From: Phreatobacter stygius | GTDB taxonomy: Bacteria > Pseudomonadota > Alphaproteobacteria > Rhizobiales > Phreatobacteraceae | Assembly (NCBI RefSeq): GCF_005144885.1 | Contig: NZ_CP039690.1 | Span: 2,927,001 to 2,991,000, forward strand | Reading direction: 5' to 3' | DNA: 64,000 bases | In this document: positions 57,161-64,000 of the stretch, in pieces | Layout of the letters: each line of letters starts with the position of its first letter | Position numbering within the stretch: position 1 is the first letter of the stretch | Position numbers and translations under genes: made by a program | Notes under the pieces: generated by a model | Seen by the model: only the letters and a program-made list of their open reading frames with translations | Told to the model about the DNA's origin: nothing | Database searches by the model: none

Positions 57161-58099
57161 CTACCAGCGCGTGATGGCGCCGCCCGGCAGCGCGACGCGC
57201 CAGGTGGGTTCCAATTGGCCGCGCGCCTTGCGACCGAGCGTCGCGTTCTGGATGATCCCGTCATCGGCCTTGTCGCGGCGGATCTCGTCGAAGACGCTCT
57301 CGGGCACCCGCACCGCCCATTTGCTGACCACCGAGGCGGCGCCGTCCTCTTCCGACGTGACGCTGCGCGACAGCGGTCGGCCGTCGCGGCCGATCGCCTC
57401 GACCACCAGGTAATAATTGTTGGCGGCGCGGTTGCGGTTCGGCGCCCGGATGATGCCGGTCAGTTCGCCCGGCCGCGAGACCACCCGCACGTCATATTCG
57501 GAACGCACCTCGTCACGCAGCTGGGCGAGTTCCGCCACCGTCTTGCGGGCGAGCTCGGCCTTGCCGTCACGCGCCGCCGACTGGCCGTCGGCGACCAGCG
57601 CCGCCACCCGTGCCTTGATCGCGTCGACGGTGGCGTCGCGGTTGATGTCGCCGGCGATCTGGGTCAGCGAGGCGGGAATGGTGGTCGACAGCTCGGTGCG
57701 CGCCGCCTGGTCCTGATAGACCAGGGTGCCCGTGCCGATGCCCAGCGCCGCCAGCGCGCCGAGCGCCCATTTGCCCCAGACACCGCGCCGGACATAGAGC
57801 CTGGCGAGCTTGACCCGCAGCGTCGAGGCCGGCGGCTTGTAGACGAAGCGCTCCTCGCGCAGCGCCTTGACGCCCTGCTTCAGGATCTCGTCGGAGACCG
57901 TGATGCCCTGGTTCCGGTAGATCTCGCGCAGCCGCTCGATCAGGTCTTCCTCGCGGTCGCCTTCGGCGAGCTCGCGTTCGGTCAGCTTGGCGCGATGGCG
58001 CAGGGTGTCGACGACGTCCATGGCGAGCATGACGTCGTCGAGCTGGGCGGGCGGCTGGGCCGCGGCTACGGGCGCGGCGGCGACGGCGGTATCGGTCAT
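57161..58099 (-). CDS. Single-pass membrane protein (DUF6384-like)
   Basis: A 312-residue protein. The cytoplasmic part (residues 1-110) includes LDDVMLAMDVVDTLRHRAKL, then a charged helical stretch. One membrane helix lies near residues 115-140 (WALGALAALGIGTGTLVY). The rest (150-312) has a short coiled coil and a beta-rich end (NNYYLVVEAIGRDGRPLSRSV). It recalls the family I know as DUF6384; this is from memory and unchecked. It lies between the two coiled-coil genes and may anchor them at the membrane. Confidence 0.7.
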   Translation of the reverse strand: MTDTAVAAAPVAAAQPPAQLDDVMLAMDVVDTLRHRAKLTERELAEGDREEDLIERLREIYRNQGITVSDEILKQGVKALREERFVYKPPASTLRVKLARLYVRRGVWGKWALGALAALGIGTGTLVYQDQAARTELSTTIPASLTQIAGDINRDATVDAIKARVAALVADGQSAARDGKAELARKTVAELAQLRDEVRSEYDVRVVSRPGELTGIIRAPNRNRAANNYYLVVEAIGRDGRPLSRSVTSEEDGAASVVSKWAVRVPESVFDEIRRDKADDGIIQNATLGRKARGQLEPTWRVALPGGAITRW

Positions 58100-58122
58100 G
58101 GAATGATGCTCCCGTCAGGGTC

Positions 58123-59316
58123 TCACATCCCGAGCGCCGCGCCCTTTTCGGCGAGGGCGGCGAGCCGGCGCTTGCCGTCCTCGACCGCGTCGCGGATCTC
58201 CTGGCTGTTCTGTGTCGACAGTTTGCGCATCTCCAGGATGATCTCGCCCGACTTTTCCTGGAACGACACCACCGACTCGACCAGCTTCTTCACCGCGTCG
58301 GCGCGGATCGTCGGTCCATAGCCGGCGCGCAAGGCTTCTTCCTGCACCTTGTCGCCGATCTCGGACAGCGTCTCGAGCGATTTCGACACGCCTTCCTTCA
58401 TCTCGTTCAGGGTGCGGGTCGATTCGTGCAGGCCCTGCAGGCCGGTGAACGAGGCCTTCAGCGCGGTCAGCACCGCGTCATTGGTCGAGAAGAACGAGAT
58501 CGCCTGCGAATAGACCCGCTCCTTGGCCGAGGTGGTCTGCATCAGGCGCGCCATGATGACCTCGGAGGTGTTGTAGCCGATGGTCAGGTTGTCGGAGAGG
58601 TCCTTGGCGATCTGGTAGCGCTTTTCCTCGTCCTGCATCTCGCGCAGCTTGGTGTCGCGGACCAGTTCGAGATTGGCCCGTTCGGCGGGGATCGTGCCGG
58701 TATAGGCGGCGACCGCTTCGGAGGCGGCCTTCAGCTCGTCCTGCTTGGCCTTCAGCTTGGCATCGGCCTTTTCCAGCACTTCGAGCGCCTGCACTTCCGA
58801 CTGTTTCAGGGCGCCGCGGAAATCGCGATAGGCATCCAGGATGGTCACCTCGCGGTTGATCTGGTCCTTGGTGGCGCGCGCCACGTCCAGATAGACCGTG
58901 CGGATGCCGTCGAAGCGGGTGGCGATGTCGCCGCGGCGGACCTTGGTCCAGATGTTCTCCAGCCGCTCGAAGGTGGAGATCTTGCCGTCCGACAACTGCT
59001 CGACCATGCGCTTGGCATCGTCGCGGATCGAATTGAAGCTCGAGGTGATCAGCTCGTAGCGTTCGCCGACCTCCATGCCGGCAACCTGGTTGCGCACGAC
59101 CTCGTTGAACACGCCGACCTGGTTCAACGTCCGCGCGATCACGGTGACGCGCTCCTGGTCGAGGTCGGAGATCTTCTGCAACAGCGCGATGATCGGCTGT
59201 TCCTCGATCTTCGAGGGCATCAATCCGAGGTCGCGCAACACGCCGGTGGCGCGGTCGAGATATTGCATCGGGGAGGGGATAACGGTTTTGGTGGTCGTGG
59301 GCGCAGGGGTGCTCAT
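58123..59316 (-). CDS. Large coiled-coil protein, first gene of the three-gene module
   Basis: A 397-residue protein from the ATG at 59316 (MSTPAPTTTK); the frame is open 24 codons further. It is nearly all helical: LLQKISDLDQERVTVIARTL, then KADAKLKAKQDELKAASEAV, then a C-terminal amphipathic part. Homologues are often labelled cell surface protein without proof. There is a faint resemblance to TelA-type toxic-anion proteins in helical layout only. It is followed 23 bp later by the DUF6384-like gene. Confidence 0.7.
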   Translation of the reverse strand: MSTPAPTTTKTVIPSPMQYLDRATGVLRDLGLMPSKIEEQPIIALLQKISDLDQERVTVIARTLNQVGVFNEVVRNQVAGMEVGERYELITSSFNSIRDDAKRMVEQLSDGKISTFERLENIWTKVRRGDIATRFDGIRTVYLDVARATKDQINREVTILDAYRDFRGALKQSEVQALEVLEKADAKLKAKQDELKAASEAVAAYTGTIPAERANLELVRDTKLREMQDEEKRYQIAKDLSDNLTIGYNTSEVIMARLMQTTSAKERVYSQAISFFSTNDAVLTALKASFTGLQGLHESTRTLNEMKEGVSKSLETLSEIGDKVQEEALRAGYGPTIRADAVKKLVESVVSFQEKSGEIILEMRKLSTQNSQEIRDAVEDGKRRLAALAEKGAALGM

Positions 59317-59436
59317 CTCAACGCTCGTTCGCCAGAACCGGCCCGCCGCCGGCCGGCTCAATGTGATGGCCGCGGGTTGTAAAGGCAAGACGGCCGACCG
59401 GGCAGATATCGGCGCCGGCCCGCTCCGTCCGGCCGC

Positions 59437-60156
59437 TCAGCGCCGCGCCGTGCGCAGGATGGTGCCGGCGATCTGTTCGGCCATGCAGGCGTGACCGGCC
59501 GGCGACAGATGCAGTCCGTCCCATGAGATCAACCCGTCGAAGGCCGGGCGATTGGTCGCCGCCAGCCGTTGCATGGCGGCAAAACGCCGCGCCACCGGCA
59601 CGCCGCGGCGAGCGCCCTCCTCGGCGATGATCCGGGCCTTGATCGCGGTCGCGCCGCTGCCTTCGGCCCAGCGGGAGAATTGCGGGTCGACCAGCACGGC
59701 ATCGGCGCCGGCGCCGCGGATGGCGGCAAGGCCGCTGGCGACGGTCGCCCGGAAGCTCTCCGGCGAGACGCCGAAATTGGCGTCGTTGGTGCCGAGCTGC
59801 CAGACCACCAGATGCGGCCGGTGGGCGGCGATCTCGGCCTGCAGCCGGCCCGCCGCGCCCGACGCGGTTTCCGCCGGCACGCCTGATATCACCACCTCGA
59901 TGGCCGATTGCGGCGCGCGCGACTTGATCAGCGGCCCGAGCTGGTTGGCAAAGCCCGCGCCGCCGCCGCCGAAGCCGGCCGTGCTCGACGAGCCGATGGC
60001 CAGGATCTTCAGCGGCTGGTGCGCGCGCAGCCGGGCGGCGGTCTGCGGCAGCGATCCGCCGGGCGTTGCGGCGGCGACCGACGCGACGGTGCAGGCGGCT
60101 TCCGCCGCGGCCGGTGCAAGGACGGCGAGCAAGGCAATGGCAAGTCGGGCGATCAT
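59437..60156 (-). CDS. Secreted SGNH/GDSL-family hydrolase
   Basis: A 239-residue exported esterase-like protein. The signal peptide ends near residue 19 (AAAEA). SGNH blocks are visible: ILAIGSSSTAGFGGG (nucleophile Ser), ISGVPAETA (Gly), WQLGTNDANFG (Asn) and SWDGLHLSPAGHACMAEQI (Asp-x-x-His). It is likely a periplasmic esterase, perhaps on acetylated glycans or lipids. The ATG at 60156 gives the signal peptide. It is a single gene, 82 bp after the AbrB-type gene. Confidence 0.88.
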   Translation of the reverse strand: MIARLAIALLAVLAPAAAEAACTVASVAAATPGGSLPQTAARLRAHQPLKILAIGSSSTAGFGGGGAGFANQLGPLIKSRAPQSAIEVVISGVPAETASGAAGRLQAEIAAHRPHLVVWQLGTNDANFGVSPESFRATVASGLAAIRGAGADAVLVDPQFSRWAEGSGATAIKARIIAEEGARRGVPVARRFAAMQRLAATNRPAFDGLISWDGLHLSPAGHACMAEQIAGTILRTARR

Positions 60157-60238
60157 GGACGGGTCTCGGACGGCGACCATCCTTGGTAGCGGAACCGCCG
60201 GGGGCCGCGCAATCCGTGTCGCTCGGCTCACCCCCGCC

Positions 60239-61300
60239 TTACGTGCGGTCGGCGGCGCCGAGCACCAGGCGGGCGGCCAGCGGCAGCAGCACGGCGATGC
60301 CGACGAAGCGGACGATGTGATGGGCGCCGACAAAGGCCGGATCCATGTCGAGCACGAAGGCGAGGATCGCCATGGCCTCGATGCCGCCGGGCGCATAGGC
60401 GAGGATGACCTTGCCGACCGGCAGGCCGGCAAGGCCGGCAACGACGGCCGCGACACCCACGGTGACGCCGGTGCCGACCAGGAAGGCGCCGATCGAAGGC
60501 CTGAGCATCTGGCGGAGTTCAACCAGCGAGGTGCCGGCGAAACGCGCCGCGATCAGCACGCCCATGACGATGAAGCCGGCCAGCACCAGCGGCTGCGGCA
60601 CGGCGGCGGTAACCAGGCCCGTGCCGTGCAGGACGGCGCTGGCGAGCATGGCGCCAACCGTTGCGCCGCCCGGCACGCCGAGCCGTTCCATGCCGAGCCC
60701 GCAGGAGACGGCGAGCAGCGCCATCAGTGGATAATCGAACCAGGCCGCACTGCCCGTCGCGACGGCCGCCTTGGGCGCGGCGGCGCCGAGCCCGGCCAGC
60801 GCCAGGAAGCTCGGCAGCGCCGCGACCAGCAGCACCAGCCGGAAGCTCTGCACCACCACCACCGAGCGGGCATCGGCCTTCGACCCGATGGTCAGCGCCA
60901 TCACATAGTTCATCGCGCCGGGGATCGAGGCGTAAAACGCCGTCGACCGGTCGAAACCCTCGACGCGGGTGAGATAGACCACGATGGCGCCGATGATCGC
61001 CGGCACCAGCACCACGAGCCCGCCCATGGAAATCGGCCAGGACAGCGCCAGCCTGAGCGTCTCGGGCGTCACCGCCTGGCCCATCACGGTGCCGAGCAGC
61101 AGGAAGATGGCCGGGCTCACCGGCTCGGGCACGCGCACGTTGAGGCCGGCAAAGGCGGCGATCGACACCGCCACCAGCGATCCCGACATCCAGGCGGCCG
61201 GCAGGCCGAGCCGATCGAAGGCGAACCCTCCGGCGGCCCCGATCAGGCAGGGCAGCATGAAGGTCTTGATCAGCCGGAGAAGGTCGCCGCGCGTCATCAT
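60239..61300 (-). CDS. AbrB-family membrane protein (ammonia monooxygenase-like annotation)
   Basis: A 353-residue protein with about ten membrane helices. GAAGGFAFDRLGLPAAWMSGSLVAVS and a second half beginning GLGMERLGVPGGATVGAMLASAVLH show the internal two-fold repeat of the PF05145 family, named after E. coli AbrB. Database names such as ammonia monooxygenase or transcriptional regulator are misleading; it is a membrane protein of unknown transport role. The first of two tandem ATG codons (61300) is used. Confidence 0.88.
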   Translation of the reverse strand: MMTRGDLLRLIKTFMLPCLIGAAGGFAFDRLGLPAAWMSGSLVAVSIAAFAGLNVRVPEPVSPAIFLLLGTVMGQAVTPETLRLALSWPISMGGLVVLVPAIIGAIVVYLTRVEGFDRSTAFYASIPGAMNYVMALTIGSKADARSVVVVQSFRLVLLVAALPSFLALAGLGAAAPKAAVATGSAAWFDYPLMALLAVSCGLGMERLGVPGGATVGAMLASAVLHGTGLVTAAVPQPLVLAGFIVMGVLIAARFAGTSLVELRQMLRPSIGAFLVGTGVTVGVAAVVAGLAGLPVGKVILAYAPGGIEAMAILAFVLDMDPAFVGAHHIVRFVGIAVLLPLAARLVLGAADRT

Positions 61301-61374
61301 GGAATGACCACGCTGTCGCATGGCCAGAGCCCCGATGCAAAGCCCCGGGCGCATGGCAGCCAACGGCTTCGTCG

Positions 61375-63012
61375 TCAGCCCTTCAGCTTGGCCTCCAGCG
61401 CCTCGATCCGGTCGGCTTCGGCGGGCGGCTTGTCCCAGCGGATGCGGGCGATGCGCGGAAACCGCATGGCGATGCCGGACTTGTGCCGGGTCGAGCGTTG
61501 CAGGCCTTCGAAGGCGATCTCCAGCACCAGGCCCTCTTGGGCCGTATGGGTGACCTCGCGCACCGGCCCGAAACGGTTGATCGTATGGTTGCGGACGAAG
61601 CGGTCGAGCTCTTTCAGCTCCTCGTCGGTGAAGCCGAAATAGGCCTTGCCGACCGGCACCAGTTCGTCGCCCGCCGCGCCGCTGCGCCAGACCCCGAAGG
61701 TGAAGTCGGAATAGAAGCTCGAGCGCTTGCCATGGCCGCGCTGGGCATACATCAGCACGCAGTCGACCACCATCGGGTCGCGTTTCCACTTGTACCAGAG
61801 CCCTTTCGGCCGGCCCGGCAGATAGGCCGCGTCATGGCGCTTCAGCATCAGGCCCTCGATGGCCTCGGCATCGCCGCCGACCGAGGCCGGGTCGATCCGT
61901 GCCGCCGCCAGCCCCTCCCAGGTGTCGAAACCCACGAAGGGCGACAGGTCCAGCCGGGCGTGGCGATGGCGCGCGACAAAGGCCTCGAGGCGGGCTCGCC
62001 TGATGTCGAAGGGCAGCGGCCGCAGGTCCTCCGCACCGTCGAACAACAGGTCATAGACGCGGATATGGGCCGGGAAATCGGCCAGCATGGCGGCCGAGAC
62101 CTGTTTGCGGTTGAGCCGCTGCTGCAGCACGTTGAAACTCTGCACCCGGTTGTCGCGCAGGATCAGCAGTTCGCCGTCGAGCACGCCGTCGAAATCCATC
62201 GCCTCGATCAGATCCGGAAAGCCGCCGGATATGTCTTCGCCGGTGCGTGAATAGAGCCTGGCGACGCGCCGGCCGTCGGTGCGGGTGCCGGCCGCCGCCT
62301 GGACACGGATGCCGTCCCATTTCCATTCGGCGGCGAAATCGGCCGGCTGCAACCTGTCGAAATCCTGGTCTTCCAGTGCATGGGCGAGCATGGGCGGGCG
62401 GAACGGCGCGGGATCACGCGCCTCGGGTTTTGCGGCCCGGCCTTCGACCCAGGCGAACAGCTCCTCATAGGGCGGCGTCAGGCCGGGCCAGACCAGTTCG
62501 ATCTCGTCCGGGTCCTTGGCGCCGAGATCGGCGACCGCCGTCTTGGCGAGCCGCGCCGAGACGCCGATGCGCATGGCCCCGGTGATCAGTTTCAACAGCG
62601 CCCACCGGCCGGTCTCGTCGAGCTGGTCGAGCCAGGAGGCGACGCGCTTCGGCAGCGCCAGCTTGCCCGTCGTGGCAAGCCCCTGGACCACTTCGGACAA
62701 GCTCGGCCCGGGCGGATTGTTGTGCTCGCGTGGCTCCGCTGGTCGCGGCCAGATCAGCGCCACGGTTTCCGAGAGGTCGCCGACATAGTCGTAGGACAGC
62801 TCGAACAGAACCGGGTCGACCCGCTCGGTGATCAGCGTCCGGATCAACCCGGCCTTGGCGTGCTGGAAGCTCAGCGCGCCGGTCATCGCGGCCAGCGCGA
62901 AGCCGCGCTCGGGATCGGGCGTCGAACGGAGATAGTCGGTGATCAGCCGGAGCTTGGCATTGCGCCGGGGTTCATAGGCGAGGCGATCGAGCAGGGCGGC
63001 GAAGCGGTTCAT
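61375..63012 (-). CDS. ATP-dependent DNA ligase
   Basis: A 545-residue ligase of the bacterial LigB/LigC-like class that pairs with an exonuclease. The AMP-binding Lys is in EWKWDGIRV near residue 230. Other nucleotidyltransferase motifs are LYSRTGEDIS, DGELLI, EGLMLKRHDAAY and WYKWKRD. An N-terminal DNA-binding domain precedes them, and an OB domain follows. It seals nicks in a repair role besides the NAD-dependent LigA. The ATG at 63012 overlaps the stop of the upstream exonuclease gene by 4 bp. Confidence 0.95.
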   Translation of the reverse strand: MNRFAALLDRLAYEPRRNAKLRLITDYLRSTPDPERGFALAAMTGALSFQHAKAGLIRTLITERVDPVLFELSYDYVGDLSETVALIWPRPAEPREHNNPPGPSLSEVVQGLATTGKLALPKRVASWLDQLDETGRWALLKLITGAMRIGVSARLAKTAVADLGAKDPDEIELVWPGLTPPYEELFAWVEGRAAKPEARDPAPFRPPMLAHALEDQDFDRLQPADFAAEWKWDGIRVQAAAGTRTDGRRVARLYSRTGEDISGGFPDLIEAMDFDGVLDGELLILRDNRVQSFNVLQQRLNRKQVSAAMLADFPAHIRVYDLLFDGAEDLRPLPFDIRRARLEAFVARHRHARLDLSPFVGFDTWEGLAAARIDPASVGGDAEAIEGLMLKRHDAAYLPGRPKGLWYKWKRDPMVVDCVLMYAQRGHGKRSSFYSDFTFGVWRSGAAGDELVPVGKAYFGFTDEELKELDRFVRNHTINRFGPVREVTHTAQEGLVLEIAFEGLQRSTRHKSGIAMRFPRIARIRWDKPPAEADRIEALEAKLKG

Positions 63013-64000
63013 CCGGCGGTCTCCGCGGCCGGTGCCTCGGCTTCGCCCTCGTCGCCATAACCGACCAGCCTGAGCGGCTTCGCCTTGAGGCCCCGCGTGC
63101 CGCACCAATGGACCAGCGCGTCCTCCTGGCCATGGGTGACCCAGACCTCGCCGGCGCCGGTATCGAGAACGGTCCGCCCGAGCTCGTCCCAGTCGGCATG
63201 ATCGGAGATGACCAGCGGCAGTTCCACCCCGCCCTGCTTGGCCCTGGCGCGCACCCGCATCCAGCCCGAGGCGAAGGCCGTCACCGGATCGGGAAAACGC
63301 CGGGCCCACAGGTCCTTCATCGATCCCGGCGGGCAGATGATGATGGCGCCGCCGAGCTCTCCTTTTTCGGCATCCCTGGCGAGCCTGACGTCACCGAAAT
63401 CGAAACCCTCGCTTTCATAGAAGCGGGTCAGCTTTTCCATGGCGCCATGCAGGTAGATCGGCCGGTCATGGCCGGCTTGCCGGACCAGCGCCATGACGCG
63501 CTGTGCCTTGCCGAGCGAATAGGCGCCGACCATGTGGGCGCGCTCCGGGAACAGCGCGACGGAAGCGAGAAGCCTGGCGACTTCGTCGCTCGCGTCGGGA
63601 TGGCGGAACACCGGCAGGCCGAAGGTCGCTTCCGTGATGAAGACATCGCAGGGCACCACCTCGAAGCCTTCGGCGGTCGGATCGGCCGCCCGTTTGTAGT
63701 CGCCCGACACGACGATCTTCAGTCCGCCGTGCTCGACCGCGATCTGGGCCGAGCCGTGGATATGGCCGGCCGGATGGAAGCTGAACCTGACCCCGTTGAT
63801 GGTCACCGGATCGTGCCATGTTGCCGCCTGGGTGGCGCCGGCGAAATCCTCGCCATAACGGATCGCCATGACCTTCAGCGTCGCTTCGGTCGCCATCACC
63901 GCGTCATGGCCGGCGCGGGCATGGTCGGAATGGCCATGGGTGATCAAGGCGCGCCTGACCGGCCTCAGCGGATCGATATGCACGCCGGCGGGCGGACAAT
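63009..64000 (-). CDS. Ligase-associated DNA exonuclease (metallo-beta-lactamase/beta-CASP), partial
   Basis: At least 330 residues, truncated at the right edge of the window. The metal site THGHSDHARAGHD and the later HPAGHIHGSAQIAV and VVSGDYKRAAD segments are those of the beta-CASP-like exonuclease encoded beside bacterial ATP-dependent ligases. The frame stays open to the window end and reads CPPAG before HIDPLRPVRRALITHG, so the true start lies outside. The two genes form a repair operon; helicase and nuclease partners are often nearby and may lie to the right. Confidence 0.93.
   Translation of the reverse strand, partial: CPPAGVHIDPLRPVRRALITHGHSDHARAGHDAVMATEATLKVMAIRYGEDFAGATQAATWHDPVTINGVRFSFHPAGHIHGSAQIAVEHGGLKIVVSGDYKRAADPTAEGFEVVPCDVFITEATFGLPVFRHPDASDEVARLLASVALFPERAHMVGAYSLGKAQRVMALVRQAGHDRPIYLHGAMEKLTRFYESEGFDFGDVRLARDAEKGELGGAIIICPPGSMKDLWARRFPDPVTAFASGWMRVRARAKQGGVELPLVISDHADWDELGRTVLDTGAGEVWVTHGQEDALVHWCGTRGLKAKPLRLVGYGDEGEAEAPAAETAG

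Noticed and set aside
55673-58321. 882-codon plus-strand open frame
   Set aside because: It is antisense to the coiled-coil module. The minus-strand frames have ordered gene spacing and coherent protein features, while this one reads as Arg/Leu/Gly-rich shadow sequence.
59552-61642. 696-codon plus-strand open frame
   Set aside because: It is antisense to the SGNH hydrolase and AbrB-type genes, both recognisable.

Overview
The window is high-GC DNA with densely packed, often overlapping genes. The gene content (def-fmt-truA next to dapE/dapD, a Kdp system with its own two-component pair, feruloyl-CoA synthase, Rhizobiales-type outer membrane protein, ligase plus ligase-associated exonuclease) points to a free-living alphaproteobacterium of the Hyphomicrobiales, something like Bosea, Phreatobacter or Bradyrhizobium relatives. 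The genus is inferred from gene style only. No rRNA, tRNA, CRISPR array or phage block was seen. One complete insertion sequence (IS481 family) is present.

Layout. 1-2.45 kb: the tail of an HTH regulator, a YbaY/META envelope protein, an outer membrane beta-barrel with a clear terminator, and a SinR/XRE-type regulator. 2.66-5.87 kb: a tightly coupled minus-strand set (two GNAT-fold proteins, an isochorismatase-fold protein lacking the catalytic Cys, a small unknown) divergent from a LysR regulator. 5.87-6.27 kb: a long inverted repeat. 6.27-14.8 kb: a small iron-permease-like protein, then the complete potassium operon kdpF-A-B-C-D-E, preceded by an extra membrane microprotein. 14.8-16.7 kb: an extensin-like protein with LAS-peptidase residues, and a ChaN-like protein.

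16.8-24.8 kb is a hydroxycinnamate operon: crotonase, feruloyl/coumaroyl-CoA synthase, thiolase, acyl-CoA thioesterase, ABC solute-binding protein and p-hydroxybenzoate hydroxylase. Together these would take p-coumarate to 4-hydroxybenzoate and then protocatechuate. An IS481 element sits exactly at the crotonase stop codon. The matching ABC permease/ATPase genes (livH, fused livM-livG, livF) and a divergent MarR regulator lie 15 kb away at 38.5-42.8 kb. Between them (25-35.5 kb) is a different catabolic block: an orphan Bug/TctC solute-binding protein, a polar amino-acid ABC transporter, a GntR/FCD regulator, an Ldh2-type dehydrogenase and three FAD oxidoreductases. Repeated TATCCA/TGGATA operator-like sites link the promoters of this block. 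A BisC-like molybdoenzyme follows at 35.6-37.9 kb.

42.8-64 kb is mostly housekeeping: def-fmt-truA, dapE, two DUF805 membrane proteins, dapD, a VOC protein, a medium-chain reductase, a DUF1059 protein, thiC under a TPP riboswitch, argB, a DUF1036/peptidoglycan-binding protein, a HAD nucleotidase, an undescribed three-gene coiled-coil/membrane module with a Gly/Trp-rich tail, an SGNH hydrolase, an AbrB-type membrane protein, an ATP-dependent DNA ligase and its exonuclease partner, which runs off the right edge.
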